Source: Pleionea sp052032335 (GTDB lineage Bacteria; Pseudomonadota; Gammaproteobacteria; Enterobacterales; Kangiellaceae). Taken from it: a stretch of 64,000 bases of DNA. Position 1 is the stretch's first letter, and every line of letters begins with the position of its first letter. The notes below the pieces were generated by a model, which worked only from the letters and a program-made list of their open reading frames with translations, made no database searches and was not told the DNA's origin. Location of the stretch: NCBI GenBank assembly GCA_052032335.1, contig JBPEWV010000170.1, positions 1-64,000 of the forward strand, written 5' to 3'. The translations under genes were made by a program, and so were the position numbers. Positions 42,944 through 52,084 of the stretch are shown one piece after another.

Positions 42944-43642
42944 TTATACGCCGCGTGACAGCAGCATTGAGCGAACATGACCGATGGCTTTCGTCGGATT
43001 CAAGCCTTTCGGGCATACACTCACACAATTCATGATTCCGCGACATCGGAACACACTGTACGCGTCGTCGATGTCCGCCAGTCTCGATTCTTGTTCAGTG
43101 TCTCGACTATCCGCCAGGAATCGGTAGGCTTGCAATAATCCCGCAGGCCCGACAAATTTGTCAGGATTCCACCAGAAAGACGGACAAGACGTTGAACAGC
43201 AGGCACAAAGAATACATTCGTACAATCCATCCAGCTTTTCGCGATCTTCAGGCGATTGCAATCGCTCTTTCGCGGGCGGCTCATCGCGATTTTGAAGAAA
43301 TGGCTTTATCTTCTCGTACTGCTTGTAAAATTGCGCCATATCAACGACCAGATCACGAACCACTGGAAGACCCGGTAGTGGGCGCACCACTATCTTTTTT
43401 CCCAAAGAAGAGAGTGGCGTAATACAGGCGAGGCCATTCTTACCGTTAATGTTTAAACCGTCAGAACCACACACCCCTTCGCGACAAGAGCGGCGAAACG
43501 CCAAAGTGGGATCTTTCTCTTTCAACATAACCAGTGCATCAAGCAACATGATGTCTGAGCCTTCTGGAATATCCAGCTCATAATCCTGCATTTTTGGTGC
43601 ATTGTCAGTTTCTGGATTGTATCGGTAGATTGAAAATTTCAT
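42944..43642 (-). CDS. sdhB: Succinate dehydrogenase iron-sulfur subunit
   Basis: A 232-residue subunit (E. coli 238). Ligands for [2Fe-2S]: C-R-E-G-V-C-G-S-D-G...C. For [4Fe-4S]: C-I-L-C-A-C-C-S-T-S-C-P. For [3Fe-4S]: C-R-G-I-M-N-C-V-S-V-C-P-K-G-L. It carries electrons from the SdhA flavin to quinone. 18 nt behind sdhA. Confidence 0.97.
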   Translation of the reverse strand: MKFSIYRYNPETDNAPKMQDYELDIPEGSDIMLLDALVMLKEKDPTLAFRRSCREGVCGSDGLNINGKNGLACITPLSSLGKKIVVRPLPGLPVVRDLVVDMAQFYKQYEKIKPFLQNRDEPPAKERLQSPEDREKLDGLYECILCACCSTSCPSFWWNPDKFVGPAGLLQAYRFLADSRDTEQESRLADIDDAYSVFRCRGIMNCVSVCPKGLNPTKAIGHVRSMLLSRGV

Positions 43643-43660
43643 AGATTTCGATACCTGCCT

Positions 43661-45424
43661 TTAATAACTTCGAACCTTCGGAGGGAACGCATCCATAGTG
43701 ACAGGATTCATATTCACCTCACGGGTTTTCATTTCGCCTGTTTCAGGGAAATATAATGAGTGCACTAACCAGTTCTCATCGTCTCGATCTGGGAAGTCTT
43801 CTCGACTATGAGCACCACGACTTTCAGTACGGAATTCAGCGGCTTTTGCCGTTGCACGAGCCACGGCCATTAAGTTATCCAGCTCCAAACACTCAACACG
43901 TTGGGTATTGTATGCTTTGCTTTTGTCTGAAAGCACCGCACTTTTCAGTCTTTCAGCGATTTCTTCCAGCTCTTTAAGGCCTTTTTGCATTAAGTCGCCA
44001 GTACGGAAAACACCAAAGCTGTTCTGCATTACTTTCTGCATATCACGCTTGATGACCGATGGATCTTCGCCATCTTTCGAATCTTCCCAACGGGCAAAAC
44101 GTTGCTGCGCTTTTTCGATATCTTCGTCTTTGAAGTCAGAGAACGGAAGTCCCTCGCGTAATGCTTCTTCAAGATGCAAGCCAGCAGCTCGACCGAAGAC
44201 CACCAAGTCAAGCAGCGAGTTTCCACCCAGTCGATTAGCGCCGTGAACGGAAACACAAGCACATTCACCTACTGCATAGAACCCTTTGACAACTCGATCT
44301 TGATTGTTCTCGTCCCGAGTGATGACCTGTCCGTATTTGTTGGTTGGAATACCACCCATCATATAATGACAAGTCGGAACAACTGGAATCGGTTCTTTTA
44401 CCGGATCAGCATGCCCGAAGGTGCGTGACAGCTCTAGAATACCTGGCAAACGCTTGTTCAAGGTCTCTTCGCCCAAATGGTCAAGCTTTAGAAAAACGTG
44501 GTCACCGTTTTCACCACAGCCGCGCCCTTCGAGAATTTCTTTGGTCATGGAACGCGCGACCACGTCTCGACTGGCAAGGTCCTTTGCGTTAGGCGCATAA
44601 CGTTCCATAAAACGTTCGCCTTCTTTATTAATCAGGTAACCACCTTCTCCGCGGCACCCTTCTGTTACCAGTACACCGGCTCCGGCGATACCGGTGGGAT
44701 GGAACTGCCACATTTCAATATCTTGAACCGGAATTCCGGCTCTTAGAGCCATACCAACACCATCGCCAGTATTGATCAACGCATTAGTTGTCGACTGGTA
44801 AATACGCCCCGCACCGCCGGTGGCAAAGACCGTAGCGCGCGCTTTGAACATCGCCACTTCACCGGTCTCAATCGACATGGCGATTACTCCGGCCACATCA
44901 CCTTCATCGTTAGTTATCAGGTCTGTTGCCAGCCATTCATTAAAAAATTGCGTGTTTGCAGCCAAGTTCTGTTGGTACAAGGTATGCAATAAAGCGTGTC
45001 CAGTTCGGTCCGCTGCCGCTGCGGTTCGTGCCGCCTGTTCACCGCCGAATTCTTTCGACTGACCACCAAAGGGACGCTGATAAATTTTTCCGTTGTCCAT
45101 ACGAGAAAACGGTAAACCCATGTGCTCCAACTCATATACAGTCGCTGGACCATTCTGGCACATGTATTCGATAGCGTCTTGATCACCAATATAATCAGAC
45201 CCTTTGACGGTGTCGTACATATGCCAACGCCAATCATCGTCGTGTGAGTTGCCCAAGGCCACGGTAATACCACCTTGCGCAGAAACTGTGTGAGACCGTG
45301 TCGGAAATACTTTTGATATAAGCGCTACTTTCTGGCCAGACTGAGCAAGCTGTAAAGAAGCTCGCATTCCGGCACCACCGCCGCCTACAATTACGGCATC
45401 ATAGGTATAAACTGGAATTCCCAT
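43661..45424 (-). CDS. sdhA: Succinate dehydrogenase flavoprotein subunit
   Basis: A 587-residue subunit (E. coli 588). Dinucleotide fold V-I-V-G-G-G-G-A-G-M; covalent FAD His in T-R-S-H-T-V-S-A-Q-G-G; catalytic Arg region S-R-D-V-V-A-R-S and Q-F-H-P-T-G. It oxidises succinate to fumarate at the cytoplasmic face. Its ATG lies directly behind the sdhD stop with no spacer. Confidence 0.98.
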   Translation of the reverse strand: MGIPVYTYDAVIVGGGGAGMRASLQLAQSGQKVALISKVFPTRSHTVSAQGGITVALGNSHDDDWRWHMYDTVKGSDYIGDQDAIEYMCQNGPATVYELEHMGLPFSRMDNGKIYQRPFGGQSKEFGGEQAARTAAAADRTGHALLHTLYQQNLAANTQFFNEWLATDLITNDEGDVAGVIAMSIETGEVAMFKARATVFATGGAGRIYQSTTNALINTGDGVGMALRAGIPVQDIEMWQFHPTGIAGAGVLVTEGCRGEGGYLINKEGERFMERYAPNAKDLASRDVVARSMTKEILEGRGCGENGDHVFLKLDHLGEETLNKRLPGILELSRTFGHADPVKEPIPVVPTCHYMMGGIPTNKYGQVITRDENNQDRVVKGFYAVGECACVSVHGANRLGGNSLLDLVVFGRAAGLHLEEALREGLPFSDFKDEDIEKAQQRFARWEDSKDGEDPSVIKRDMQKVMQNSFGVFRTGDLMQKGLKELEEIAERLKSAVLSDKSKAYNTQRVECLELDNLMAVARATAKAAEFRTESRGAHSREDFPDRDDENWLVHSLYFPETGEMKTREVNMNPVTMDAFPPKVRSY

Positions 45425-45772
45425 TTATACACCCCAAAAAATCTGTATACCCCAAAAAATGATCACCAAGCTATAAATAACTAAAGCTGCCTGGAAAATC
45501 ATACGAATGCTGAGTGGCTTTAGATAATCCGTCGAGACAATCCACATGCCAACCCAGATATGCAAGCTCATTAAAATAATGGTCAGGATACCGAACCCTT
45601 TAACCAGAGTTTGCTGGAAGAAACCTTGCCATAGTTCAAAACCCATCCCCGGATTCGAGGCGACGAACCAGATTAAATAGGCGGCAAATAAAGCCATGAC
45701 TACGGCGCTGAGGCGTTGAATAACCCAGTCGTGTAAACCACTACGACCCAAGCTTGTCACTGTCGTTACCAT
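45425..45772 (-). CDS. sdhD: Succinate dehydrogenase membrane anchor subunit
   Basis: A 115-residue protein with three membrane helices and the quinone-site/haem-side signature G-L-H-D-W-V-I-Q-R-L-S-A-V near residues 12-24 and L-H-I-W-V-G-M-W near 66. I start at the ATG at 45772, which overlaps the sdhC end; a longer frame upstream is Cys/Arg-rich out-of-frame sdhC sequence. Length equals E. coli SdhD (115). Confidence 0.93.
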   Translation of the reverse strand: MVTTVTSLGRSGLHDWVIQRLSAVVMALFAAYLIWFVASNPGMGFELWQGFFQQTLVKGFGILTIILMSLHIWVGMWIVSTDYLKPLSIRMIFQAALVIYSLVIIFWGIQIFWGV

Positions 45773-46140
45773 AACCAAACTCCCAGGCCAACAGCCGCTA
45801 ATACACCCAGAACAAGAACAATCTTGGCGCCTAACATGCCGCCCTCTAATGATTCGCCGATTCCCATATCCATCAACAAATGACGGAGTCCAGCGATAAG
45901 ATGGAAAGCGATGGCGGTCAATATCGCCCAAAACAGAAATTTACCAAATCCGGCTGCGACAAAATTAGACGCTTCTTCGAAACCTTGTTTCGATTCTAAT
46001 GATGTACCGAGCAACCAAAGTAGAACAGGAATTCCAATAACTAGAAATACGCCAGTGATTCTATGAAGAATCGACGAGATAGCAGTTACCGGAAAACTGA
46101 TCGAGGTGAGATCGAGATTTACAGGTCTTTGCTTATTCAC
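45766..46140 (-). CDS. sdhC: Succinate dehydrogenase cytochrome b556 subunit
   Basis: A 124-residue membrane subunit with three helices. N-terminal R-P-V-N-L-D-L-T-S-I-S-F-P and S-I-L-H-R-I-T-G-V are family marks (the quinone-binding Ser/Arg). H-L-I-A-G-L-R-H-L-L-M-D carries the haem-ligand His. First gene of sdhCDAB-sucABCD; divergent from gltA. Confidence 0.94.
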   Translation of the reverse strand: MNKQRPVNLDLTSISFPVTAISSILHRITGVFLVIGIPVLLWLLGTSLESKQGFEEASNFVAAGFGKFLFWAILTAIAFHLIAGLRHLLMDMGIGESLEGGMLGAKIVLVLGVLAAVGLGVWLW

Positions 46141-46492
46141 GGCTGATTACTTTCTTTATTTGATGGTTCGCCAAATAGAGTGAGACAAAATTATGACACC
46201 ACTCTCCTAGTTGTACTGAATACCTATGTGGACACGCCTGATATAACGGCCTACTAAGCTATACTTACTATAGATTAGCCTGAGGCCCACGCAAGTTTGC
46301 GCAAATTATATAGCTGCAACTGGTTGTTTACAAATGGATTTGTGCTTTGCGAAAAATCTTTGCGATTTTGTTTAATAATTAAACGATTTCATTGATTTAG
46401 CCTGCTTGTGGCATTGACAAAAATATTCTGCAACCTATAGTTACACCAAATTTTTTGCAGCACGACATGAATTCGACTTAAGGAGTCATAGA
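46141..46492. other. Divergent promoter region between sdhC and gltA
   Basis: 352 nt without coding frames. The gltA side carries a sigma-70-type promoter at 46414-46441. The sdhC side has AT-rich segments but no promoter I can fix. Binding sites for ArcA or CRP are likely by analogy with E. coli but I could not see a convincing one. Confidence 0.6.
46414..46441 (+). promoter_or_regulatory. gltA promoter
   Basis: TTGACA (46414-46419), 16-bp spacer, TATAGT (46436-46441). The start would lie near 46448, giving a leader of about 45 nt, followed by AAGGAG before the ATG. Confidence 0.8.
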
Positions 46493-47782
46493 ATGGGACA
46501 AAACACCGCCAAACTCAAGTTACATACAGGTAAAGAGATTGAGTTGCCGGTTTACTCGCCAACTCTGGGTAATGATGTACTGGATATTTCCGGATTAGTA
46601 AAAGAAGGTGTATTTACCTATGACCCCGGATTTATGTCAACCGCCTCCTGTGAATCCAAGATAACCTTTATTGACGGCGCTAAGGGTATTTTGTTGTATC
46701 GCGGCTACCCGATCGAAGACTTGGCAACCAAAGCTGACTTCATGGAAGTATCTTACTTATTGCTAAACGGAGAATTGCCGACCGTTGAACAGAAAAAAGA
46801 TTTCCTCGAAGAGCTGAACAATCACACCATGCTGCATGAACAGCTGACTCACTTTTTCAATGGCTTCCGACGCGACGCTCATCCAATGGCAGTTATGGTC
46901 GGCGTCGTGGGTGCTCTGTCTGCTTTCTACCACGATTCACTGGACATCAATAATCCGGAACATCGTCGTCGCAGTGCCTACCGTTTAATCGCAAAAGTAC
47001 CGACCATAGCGGCAATGTGCTACCGCTACTCCATGGGATTCCCTTTTGTATTCCCACGCAACGAAATGTCTTACGCAGAAAACTTCTTGAATCAGATGTT
47101 TTCTATGCCATCGACCGACGACAAGCCCGATCCCGTGCTGGTTAAAGCAATGGACCGCATTTTCACTTTGCACGCCGATCACGAACAAAACTGTTCAACT
47201 TCGACTGTGCGTCTGGCTGGCTCATCTGGTGCTAACCCATTTGCCTGCATCGCTTCCGGAATTGCAAGTTTATGGGGCCCAGCGCACGGTGGTGCCAATG
47301 AAGCCTGCTTGAAAATGCTTCACGAAATCGGCGACGTTAAAAATATTCCTGAGTACATCGATCGAGCGAAAGACAAAAATGATCCTTTCCGATTGATGGG
47401 CTTTGGGCATCGGGTATACAAAAACTTTGACCCACGGGCTAAAGTCATGCGAGAAAGTGCGCACGAAGTGCTCGAAGCTTTGGGCAAAAAAGACGACCCA
47501 ATATTGAAGGTGGCGATGGAGTTAGAACGTATCGCTCTCGAAGATCCCTATTTCGTTGAAAAGAAGCTTTATCCAAACGTTGATTTCTATTCTGGCATCA
47601 TTTTGTCGGCGATCGGAATTCCGACCAATATGTTTACCGTTATCTTCGCCTTGGCAAGAACCGTTGGTTGGGTGTCGCAATGGACCGAAATGATCAGTGA
47701 GCCAAATCAAAAAATCGGCCGTCCTCGTCAAATGTATAACGGTCACAAGCAACGAGAGTTTGTTGAGTTGGATAAGCGTTAA
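46493..47782 (+). CDS. gltA: Citrate synthase
   Basis: A 429-residue enzyme (E. coli 427) of the hexameric NADH-regulated type by its N-terminal extension (K-L-K-L-H-T-G-K-E-I-E-L). Active-site motifs are G-P-A-H-G-G-A-N-E-A and G-F-G-H-R-V-Y-K-N-F-D-P-R. It condenses oxaloacetate and acetyl-CoA. Strong own promoter and terminator; divergent from the sdh-suc operon that carries on the cycle. Confidence 0.98.
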   Translation: MGQNTAKLKLHTGKEIELPVYSPTLGNDVLDISGLVKEGVFTYDPGFMSTASCESKITFIDGAKGILLYRGYPIEDLATKADFMEVSYLLLNGELPTVEQKKDFLEELNNHTMLHEQLTHFFNGFRRDAHPMAVMVGVVGALSAFYHDSLDINNPEHRRRSAYRLIAKVPTIAAMCYRYSMGFPFVFPRNEMSYAENFLNQMFSMPSTDDKPDPVLVKAMDRIFTLHADHEQNCSTSTVRLAGSSGANPFACIASGIASLWGPAHGGANEACLKMLHEIGDVKNIPEYIDRAKDKNDPFRLMGFGHRVYKNFDPRAKVMRESAHEVLEALGKKDDPILKVAMELERIALEDPYFVEKKLYPNVDFYSGIILSAIGIPTNMFTVIFALARTVGWVSQWTEMISEPNQKIGRPRQMYNGHKQREFVELDKR

Positions 47783-47804
47783 TCCATCAATAGACCATTG
47801 ATTA

Positions 47805-47831
47805 AAAAAGGGAGCTTCGAGCTCCCTTTTT
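47805..47831. terminator. Bidirectional terminator after gltA
   Basis: AAAAAGGGAGCT-TCG-AGCTCCCTTTTT: 12-bp stem, A and T tails. It ends gltA and probably the convergent ATPase gene. Confidence 0.92.
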
Positions 47832-47860
47832 AATGCGACTTCATAACTCACTCGACGAGA

Positions 47861-48883
47861 TTAATCGTCCTCAAAATTCAAACTGATCTGAACAATTTTG
47901 CGCATATATTCGCGCTCTTTCTTGAATCGTTTCTTCATCGCATCCATTTCAGCTTCCAGCATAATAAGTCGCTTCTCCATTTCGCTGGCATTCTCGATGG
48001 GTTTTGCTGAAGAACGTTTGCTTTCTACCTTTGACGGACCACCCTCGCCCGTGTCATTAGCAATATTAGGCTGTTCTATGGCAATTTCATCGGCCACTGT
48101 TTTAACAATTTCGCCATCGATGCGATGTTTTTCTTCGAGAAATCCGTACAGCAACAATCGATCACAGATGGTGTTAATCCGTCTCGGTATACCGTGAGTG
48201 AATTCGAATATCTGCTGATACGCTTCAGCCGTAAACACAGGATCATCGGACCAATCGACTTTTCTCAACCGATGCTCAATATAAGCTTGTGTTTCTTCGG
48301 CTGTTAAATGCGCCAAGTGATAAGATGCGGTAACCCGCTGTCTGACTTGCTCCAGGTGAGGAACCGCCAAATTCTCTCGAAACTCTGACTGGCCCAACAG
48401 GAAAATTTGAATCAGGGTTTTACCGTCGTTATGAAGATTTGACAACATTCTTAATTCTTCAAGACTCTCCAGGGGCAAGTTTTGCGCTTCATCGACCACC
48501 AGCATACAACGCTTTCCTTCGTGCTGACGTGATATAAAGAAGTTTTCAAGATTTTTGATTAAAGAGGTCTTTTCGCTGGACTTATGCGCCAATCCGAATG
48601 TAGCAGCAACCATTCGCAAAATGTCGGAGGAATCGAGTTGGGTATTGACCAGTTCGCCAGCAACAATATCTTTTTTGTTCTCAAGAGAACCAAATAATGT
48701 TCGAACCAGCGTACTTTTACCCGTTCCGACATCGCCAGTAACGATAATAAACCCTTCCCCTTGCGACAATCCGTAGCGCAAGTAAGCCAGTGCTCTTTTG
48801 TGAGTACTGCTTCCGAAGAAAAAGAAGGGATCAGGCGCGAGTTGAAAAGGCTTTCCACTGAGTTTGTAATACGAGTCGTACAT
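47861..48883 (-). CDS. ExeA/XrtA-locus-type AAA ATPase
   Basis: A 340-residue ATPase beginning M-Y-D-S-Y-Y-K-L-S-G-K-P-F-Q-L, the exact opening style of the PEP-CTERM/XrtA-locus secretion ATPase family. Walker A G-D-V-G-T-G-K-S-T is near 46-54; Walker B M-L-V-V-D-E-A-Q-N near 126-134. A C-terminal coiled coil (about 295-335, M-E-K-R-L-I-M-L-E-A-E-M) follows a polar linker. Family members work in exopolysaccharide loci with exosortase XrtA. The next gene upstream is a matching glycosyltransferase. No exosortase is present here. Confidence 0.82.
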   Translation of the reverse strand: MYDSYYKLSGKPFQLAPDPFFFFGSSTHKRALAYLRYGLSQGEGFIIVTGDVGTGKSTLVRTLFGSLENKKDIVAGELVNTQLDSSDILRMVAATFGLAHKSSEKTSLIKNLENFFISRQHEGKRCMLVVDEAQNLPLESLEELRMLSNLHNDGKTLIQIFLLGQSEFRENLAVPHLEQVRQRVTASYHLAHLTAEETQAYIEHRLRKVDWSDDPVFTAEAYQQIFEFTHGIPRRINTICDRLLLYGFLEEKHRIDGEIVKTVADEIAIEQPNIANDTGEGGPSKVESKRSSAKPIENASEMEKRLIMLEAEMDAMKKRFKKEREYMRKIVQISLNFEDD

Positions 48884-48903
48884 TGCTTCCCCTTTTTAAC
48901 GAA

Positions 48904-50298
48904 TTATCGCGATCCTTTCTGCCACACGATAACCTGAATCGTTTGTATTAAGATAGTTAAATCCAGAAACAAACTGAAATTCTTGATGTAATATAAATCA
49001 AACTGAAGCTTTTGCTTTGCGTCTTCATCGTTGTCACCATAAGGATAGCTTATCTGGGCCCAACCCGTTATGCCTGGCTTGACCCGATGACGCATGTTAT
49101 AGAAAGCAATTTTTTCTGACAGTAATTGAACAAACTCAGGGCGCTCAGGTCGAGGTCCGACAAAACTCATGTCGCCTTTGAGGACATTCCACATTTGAGG
49201 GATCTCATCGAGTCGAGTTTTCCGCATTATCTGGCCAATTTTCGTCACTCGCGCGTCATTTTTTGCAGCAAACTGAGGTCCGTCTTTTTCCGCGTCAACC
49301 ACCATGCTTCGAAACTTGAAAACCGTAAAAGGCTCGCCATATTGACCAGTTCTTACCTGCGAATAAATCACCGGATCGCGCCAACGTGACTCGTGTTTAA
49401 TTAAGAAGTATAAGACGAGACAAATAGGCAACGATATGACAAGAAAGATTAGACTCACCAGAATATCGAATATTCGTTTAACGGCTTCTCTTAAGTAGTC
49501 GGAATGAAAGCCATCAAAAAATATAACTTGATTCGGCGATAGTGTATCAATTTCCATGCGACCGGTCTGACGCTCGAAAAACTCCGTAATATCGATAATA
49601 CGTAAACCACCGAGTTTCAACTTGATGATGTCATGGACTGGGTAATTCTTGCGCGTATCGTCGACGGCAATAATCAATTGATCGATACCGTAGCGTTCAA
49701 CAAGCTTATCTAAAGGGTCGTCCGAACGAATCACCAAGTTTTCATCATCGACTTCGTCCTTATCGCCCTTCAAGTGCAAAAAGCCAACCAGTTTTAGCCC
49801 CTGCCAATCACTTTTGCGTTTCAAACGTAGAATCTGTTTAGCTCGACTTCCAGTACCTAAAACTAAAATACGCGATTGAAACAACTCCTTGTCGGCTACG
49901 GCAAAGAAGATATACCGAACAACCGTTAAGAGTAGAAAGCCAATTATCAAACTGAGCCCAAACACTCCTCGCCCAATAAAAATGTTGGGGAAAATATAAA
50001 AAAGGACCGACATAACAGCAAACGCAATCACTACCGACCAAAATAGCTTGCTGATAATGGCTACGAAACTGTCCCGCGTAGCCCGTCGATAAAGGCCTAC
50101 AGCGATCATGACAACAACGTGTATTGCAGCAAAAATAGACGCTTTTAAATTGAAAGACTGGTACAGATCGGGACTTTCTTCGAGTCTGGGTAAGCGTATT
50201 TCTGCCGCTATATGAACTGTAACGAACAAAACAATGAATTCTAAAGCCAACAACAGAAACAGCGTTCGGGGGATATAATGACCGAATAGCCTAACCAT
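48904..50298 (-). CDS. Polyprenyl-phosphate sugar-phosphotransferase (EpsB-type)
   Basis: A 464-residue membrane enzyme that transfers a sugar-phosphate to undecaprenyl-phosphate and so starts a repeat unit. N-terminal four helices (to about 130), a CoA/NAD-binding-like middle domain (L-V-L-G-T-G-S-R-A-K), one further helix, then the catalytic bacterial sugar transferase domain with K-F-R-S-M-V-V-D-A-E, R-K-T-R-L-D-E-I-P-Q and G-P-R-P-E-R-P-E. I start at the ATG at 50298 (AAGGAA 8 nt upstream; M-V-R-L-F-G-H-Y). It precedes the ATPase by 20 nt. The match is to the XrtA/PEP-CTERM-associated subfamily. Confidence 0.85.
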   Translation of the reverse strand: MVRLFGHYIPRTLFLLLALEFIVLFVTVHIAAEIRLPRLEESPDLYQSFNLKASIFAAIHVVVMIAVGLYRRATRDSFVAIISKLFWSVVIAFAVMSVLFYIFPNIFIGRGVFGLSLIIGFLLLTVVRYIFFAVADKELFQSRILVLGTGSRAKQILRLKRKSDWQGLKLVGFLHLKGDKDEVDDENLVIRSDDPLDKLVERYGIDQLIIAVDDTRKNYPVHDIIKLKLGGLRIIDITEFFERQTGRMEIDTLSPNQVIFFDGFHSDYLREAVKRIFDILVSLIFLVISLPICLVLYFLIKHESRWRDPVIYSQVRTGQYGEPFTVFKFRSMVVDAEKDGPQFAAKNDARVTKIGQIMRKTRLDEIPQMWNVLKGDMSFVGPRPERPEFVQLLSEKIAFYNMRHRVKPGITGWAQISYPYGDNDEDAKQKLQFDLYYIKNFSLFLDLTILIQTIQVIVWQKGSR

Positions 50299-50451
50299 AC
50301 AACGATTCCTTGTCTTGTAAATCCTGATTAAGGTTTGAACTAAAGAAAGCGAATTATATCTTTTTTGTAATAAATTACCAGAATTCAATACACTTAAAAC
50401 TTCAAATGTTAAACTACTTCACGCTTTTCATTATAACCAATAGAGATTTTT

Positions 50452-51558
50452 ATGTGTGCAATGCAACGTAACACAACACCTTGTTACTATTCAGATTATT
50501 TACAACTGAACAAACTTCTCGACAGCCAACATCCGGAAAGTACCAAGTATGGTGAAGAAGCGCATGATGAAATGCTGTTCATCATAGTTCATCAGGCTTA
50601 TGAGTTGTGGTTTAAGCAAATTCTGCATGAGATGCGTTCCATTTACGCGGAATTCAATCAAACTCACTTACCTGAAAAATCAATGGGTCGCATTGTCTCC
50701 CGTTTAGACCGCATTCAAGCAGTTCAACAGTTGTTGATCGACCAGATTGGTGTTATGGAAACCATGACCCCGCTCGACTTCCTCGATTTTCGGGATTATT
50801 TAGTGCCCGCCTCCGGTTTCCAGAGTATCCAATTCAAAGAAATTGAAATCTTGCTGGGACTAAAATCGAAGTATCGAATCAATTTCGATAAAGAATCCTT
50901 TTACAGTCGTCTGAATGAGAAAGATCGTAACCATTTGCTTAAAATGGAAGACGCCCCCAGTTTATTCGATTGTGTGCAAGACTGGCTCGAGCGTATTCCA
51001 TTTTTTGAGTTTGGTGAATTTAAGTTCTGGGAGTCTTACCGAAAAGCCGTTGATGAAATGCTGGCTAGCGATCAGGCAATCATTGAAGGCAACGACTACC
51101 TGAGTGACGCTGATAAACAATTTCAACTCAAAGATCTGGAAAACACGCGAAAAAGCTTTGACGCGCTATTGGATGAAGAAAAATACGCGGCATTACGCCA
51201 GGAAGATAAATTCCGATTCAGTCAAAAAGCCATGTTAGGGGCCGTGTTTATCAACCTTTATCGCGACGAACCCATGTTTCAGTTACCCTTTCAGTTGCTA
51301 ACCAGCTTACTTGAGATCGATGAGTTGTTCACAACATGGCGCTATCGACATGTGATCATGGTTCAACGTATGCTCGGCAGCAAGATCGGAACAGGAGGCT
51401 CAAGTGGATCGGATTACCTTCGAAAAACGACCGAAAACAATCGCTTTTTCAAAGATCTGTTCAACATTTCAACCTTCCTGTTACCGCGTTCGGCACTTCC
51501 AGCCTTGCCTGAGCCGCTGATAAAGGCGTTAAATTTCTATTTCCACCCAGAGGAATAA
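50452..51558 (+). CDS. Tryptophan 2,3-dioxygenase, long eukaryote-like form
   Basis: A 368-residue haem enzyme that opens the tryptophan ring to N-formylkynurenine. Key motifs: substrate-side H47 in V-H-Q-A-Y-E-L-W-F-K-Q, Y-L-V-P-A-S-G-F-Q-S, haem-ligand H300 in W-R-Y-R-H-V-I-M-V, and loop G-T-G-G-S-S-G. Most bacterial forms are about 280 residues; this one has the full N- and C-terminal parts and the helical insert of animal TDO (human 406). No kynureninase or formamidase gene is near. Two ATGs (codons 1 and 4) are possible starts. Its stop abuts the stop of the convergent msrC. Confidence 0.95.
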   Translation: MCAMQRNTTPCYYSDYLQLNKLLDSQHPESTKYGEEAHDEMLFIIVHQAYELWFKQILHEMRSIYAEFNQTHLPEKSMGRIVSRLDRIQAVQQLLIDQIGVMETMTPLDFLDFRDYLVPASGFQSIQFKEIEILLGLKSKYRINFDKESFYSRLNEKDRNHLLKMEDAPSLFDCVQDWLERIPFFEFGEFKFWESYRKAVDEMLASDQAIIEGNDYLSDADKQFQLKDLENTRKSFDALLDEEKYAALRQEDKFRFSQKAMLGAVFINLYRDEPMFQLPFQLLTSLLEIDELFTTWRYRHVIMVQRMLGSKIGTGGSSGSDYLRKTTENNRFFKDLFNISTFLLPRSALPALPEPLIKALNFYFHPEE

Positions 51559-52062
51559 TCAGTCAAATCGGGTAGCGGCTTTAAACACCGCTACCAACTG
51601 TTCGAATCCGGTGAGATCGTCATCGTCAAAACGGTTCTTCTTCGGACTGTCAATATCGAGCACACCGAACAGCTGACCATCCACCAGAATAGGTACAACG
51701 ATTTCAGCATTGCTGGCACTGTCACACGCAATGTGACCGGCAAACGAATGCACATCATCAACTCGAAGCGACGACTGATTTTGCGCCACAGTACCACAAA
51801 CACCTTTACCAAACGGTATGTGCACACATGCGACCTTTCCCTGATAGGGACCGAGCCTTAGTGTGCTATCGCCTGCATTGATATAAAATCCAGACCAGTT
51901 TAACGCCGGAATTGCGTAAAAAATAAACGACGAAACTTGAGCCATATTAGTCACAGGATCAGAATCTATCGACAATAAACCGGCCAATTGTTTCGCCAGA
52001 GAATCGTAATAAGCAGGCTTTGCCTCATAGTAAAGGTCAAAATTGGTGTCAGTCTCAAACAT
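51559..52062 (-). CDS. msrC: Free methionine-(R)-sulfoxide reductase (GAF type)
   Basis: A 167-residue GAF-domain enzyme that reduces free Met-R-sulfoxide. The three cysteines of the family are C79, C89 (G-K-G-V-C-G) and C113 (H-I-A-C-D-S-A-S-N-A-E-I-V-V-P). Length matches E. coli fRMsr (165). Convergent with the dioxygenase, sharing no spacer. 22 nt downstream of the GGDEF/EAL gene on the same strand. Confidence 0.92.
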   Translation of the reverse strand: MFETDTNFDLYYEAKPAYYDSLAKQLAGLLSIDSDPVTNMAQVSSFIFYAIPALNWSGFYINAGDSTLRLGPYQGKVACVHIPFGKGVCGTVAQNQSSLRVDDVHSFAGHIACDSASNAEIVVPILVDGQLFGVLDIDSPKKNRFDDDDLTGFEQLVAVFKAATRFD

Positions 52063-52084
52063 AAAGTGGGATCGCCAAAGAATT

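Noticed and set aside
45773..45931. N-terminal extension of sdhD
   Set aside because: Cys/Arg-rich sequence that is sdhC read out of frame; the ATG at 45772 gives the family length.
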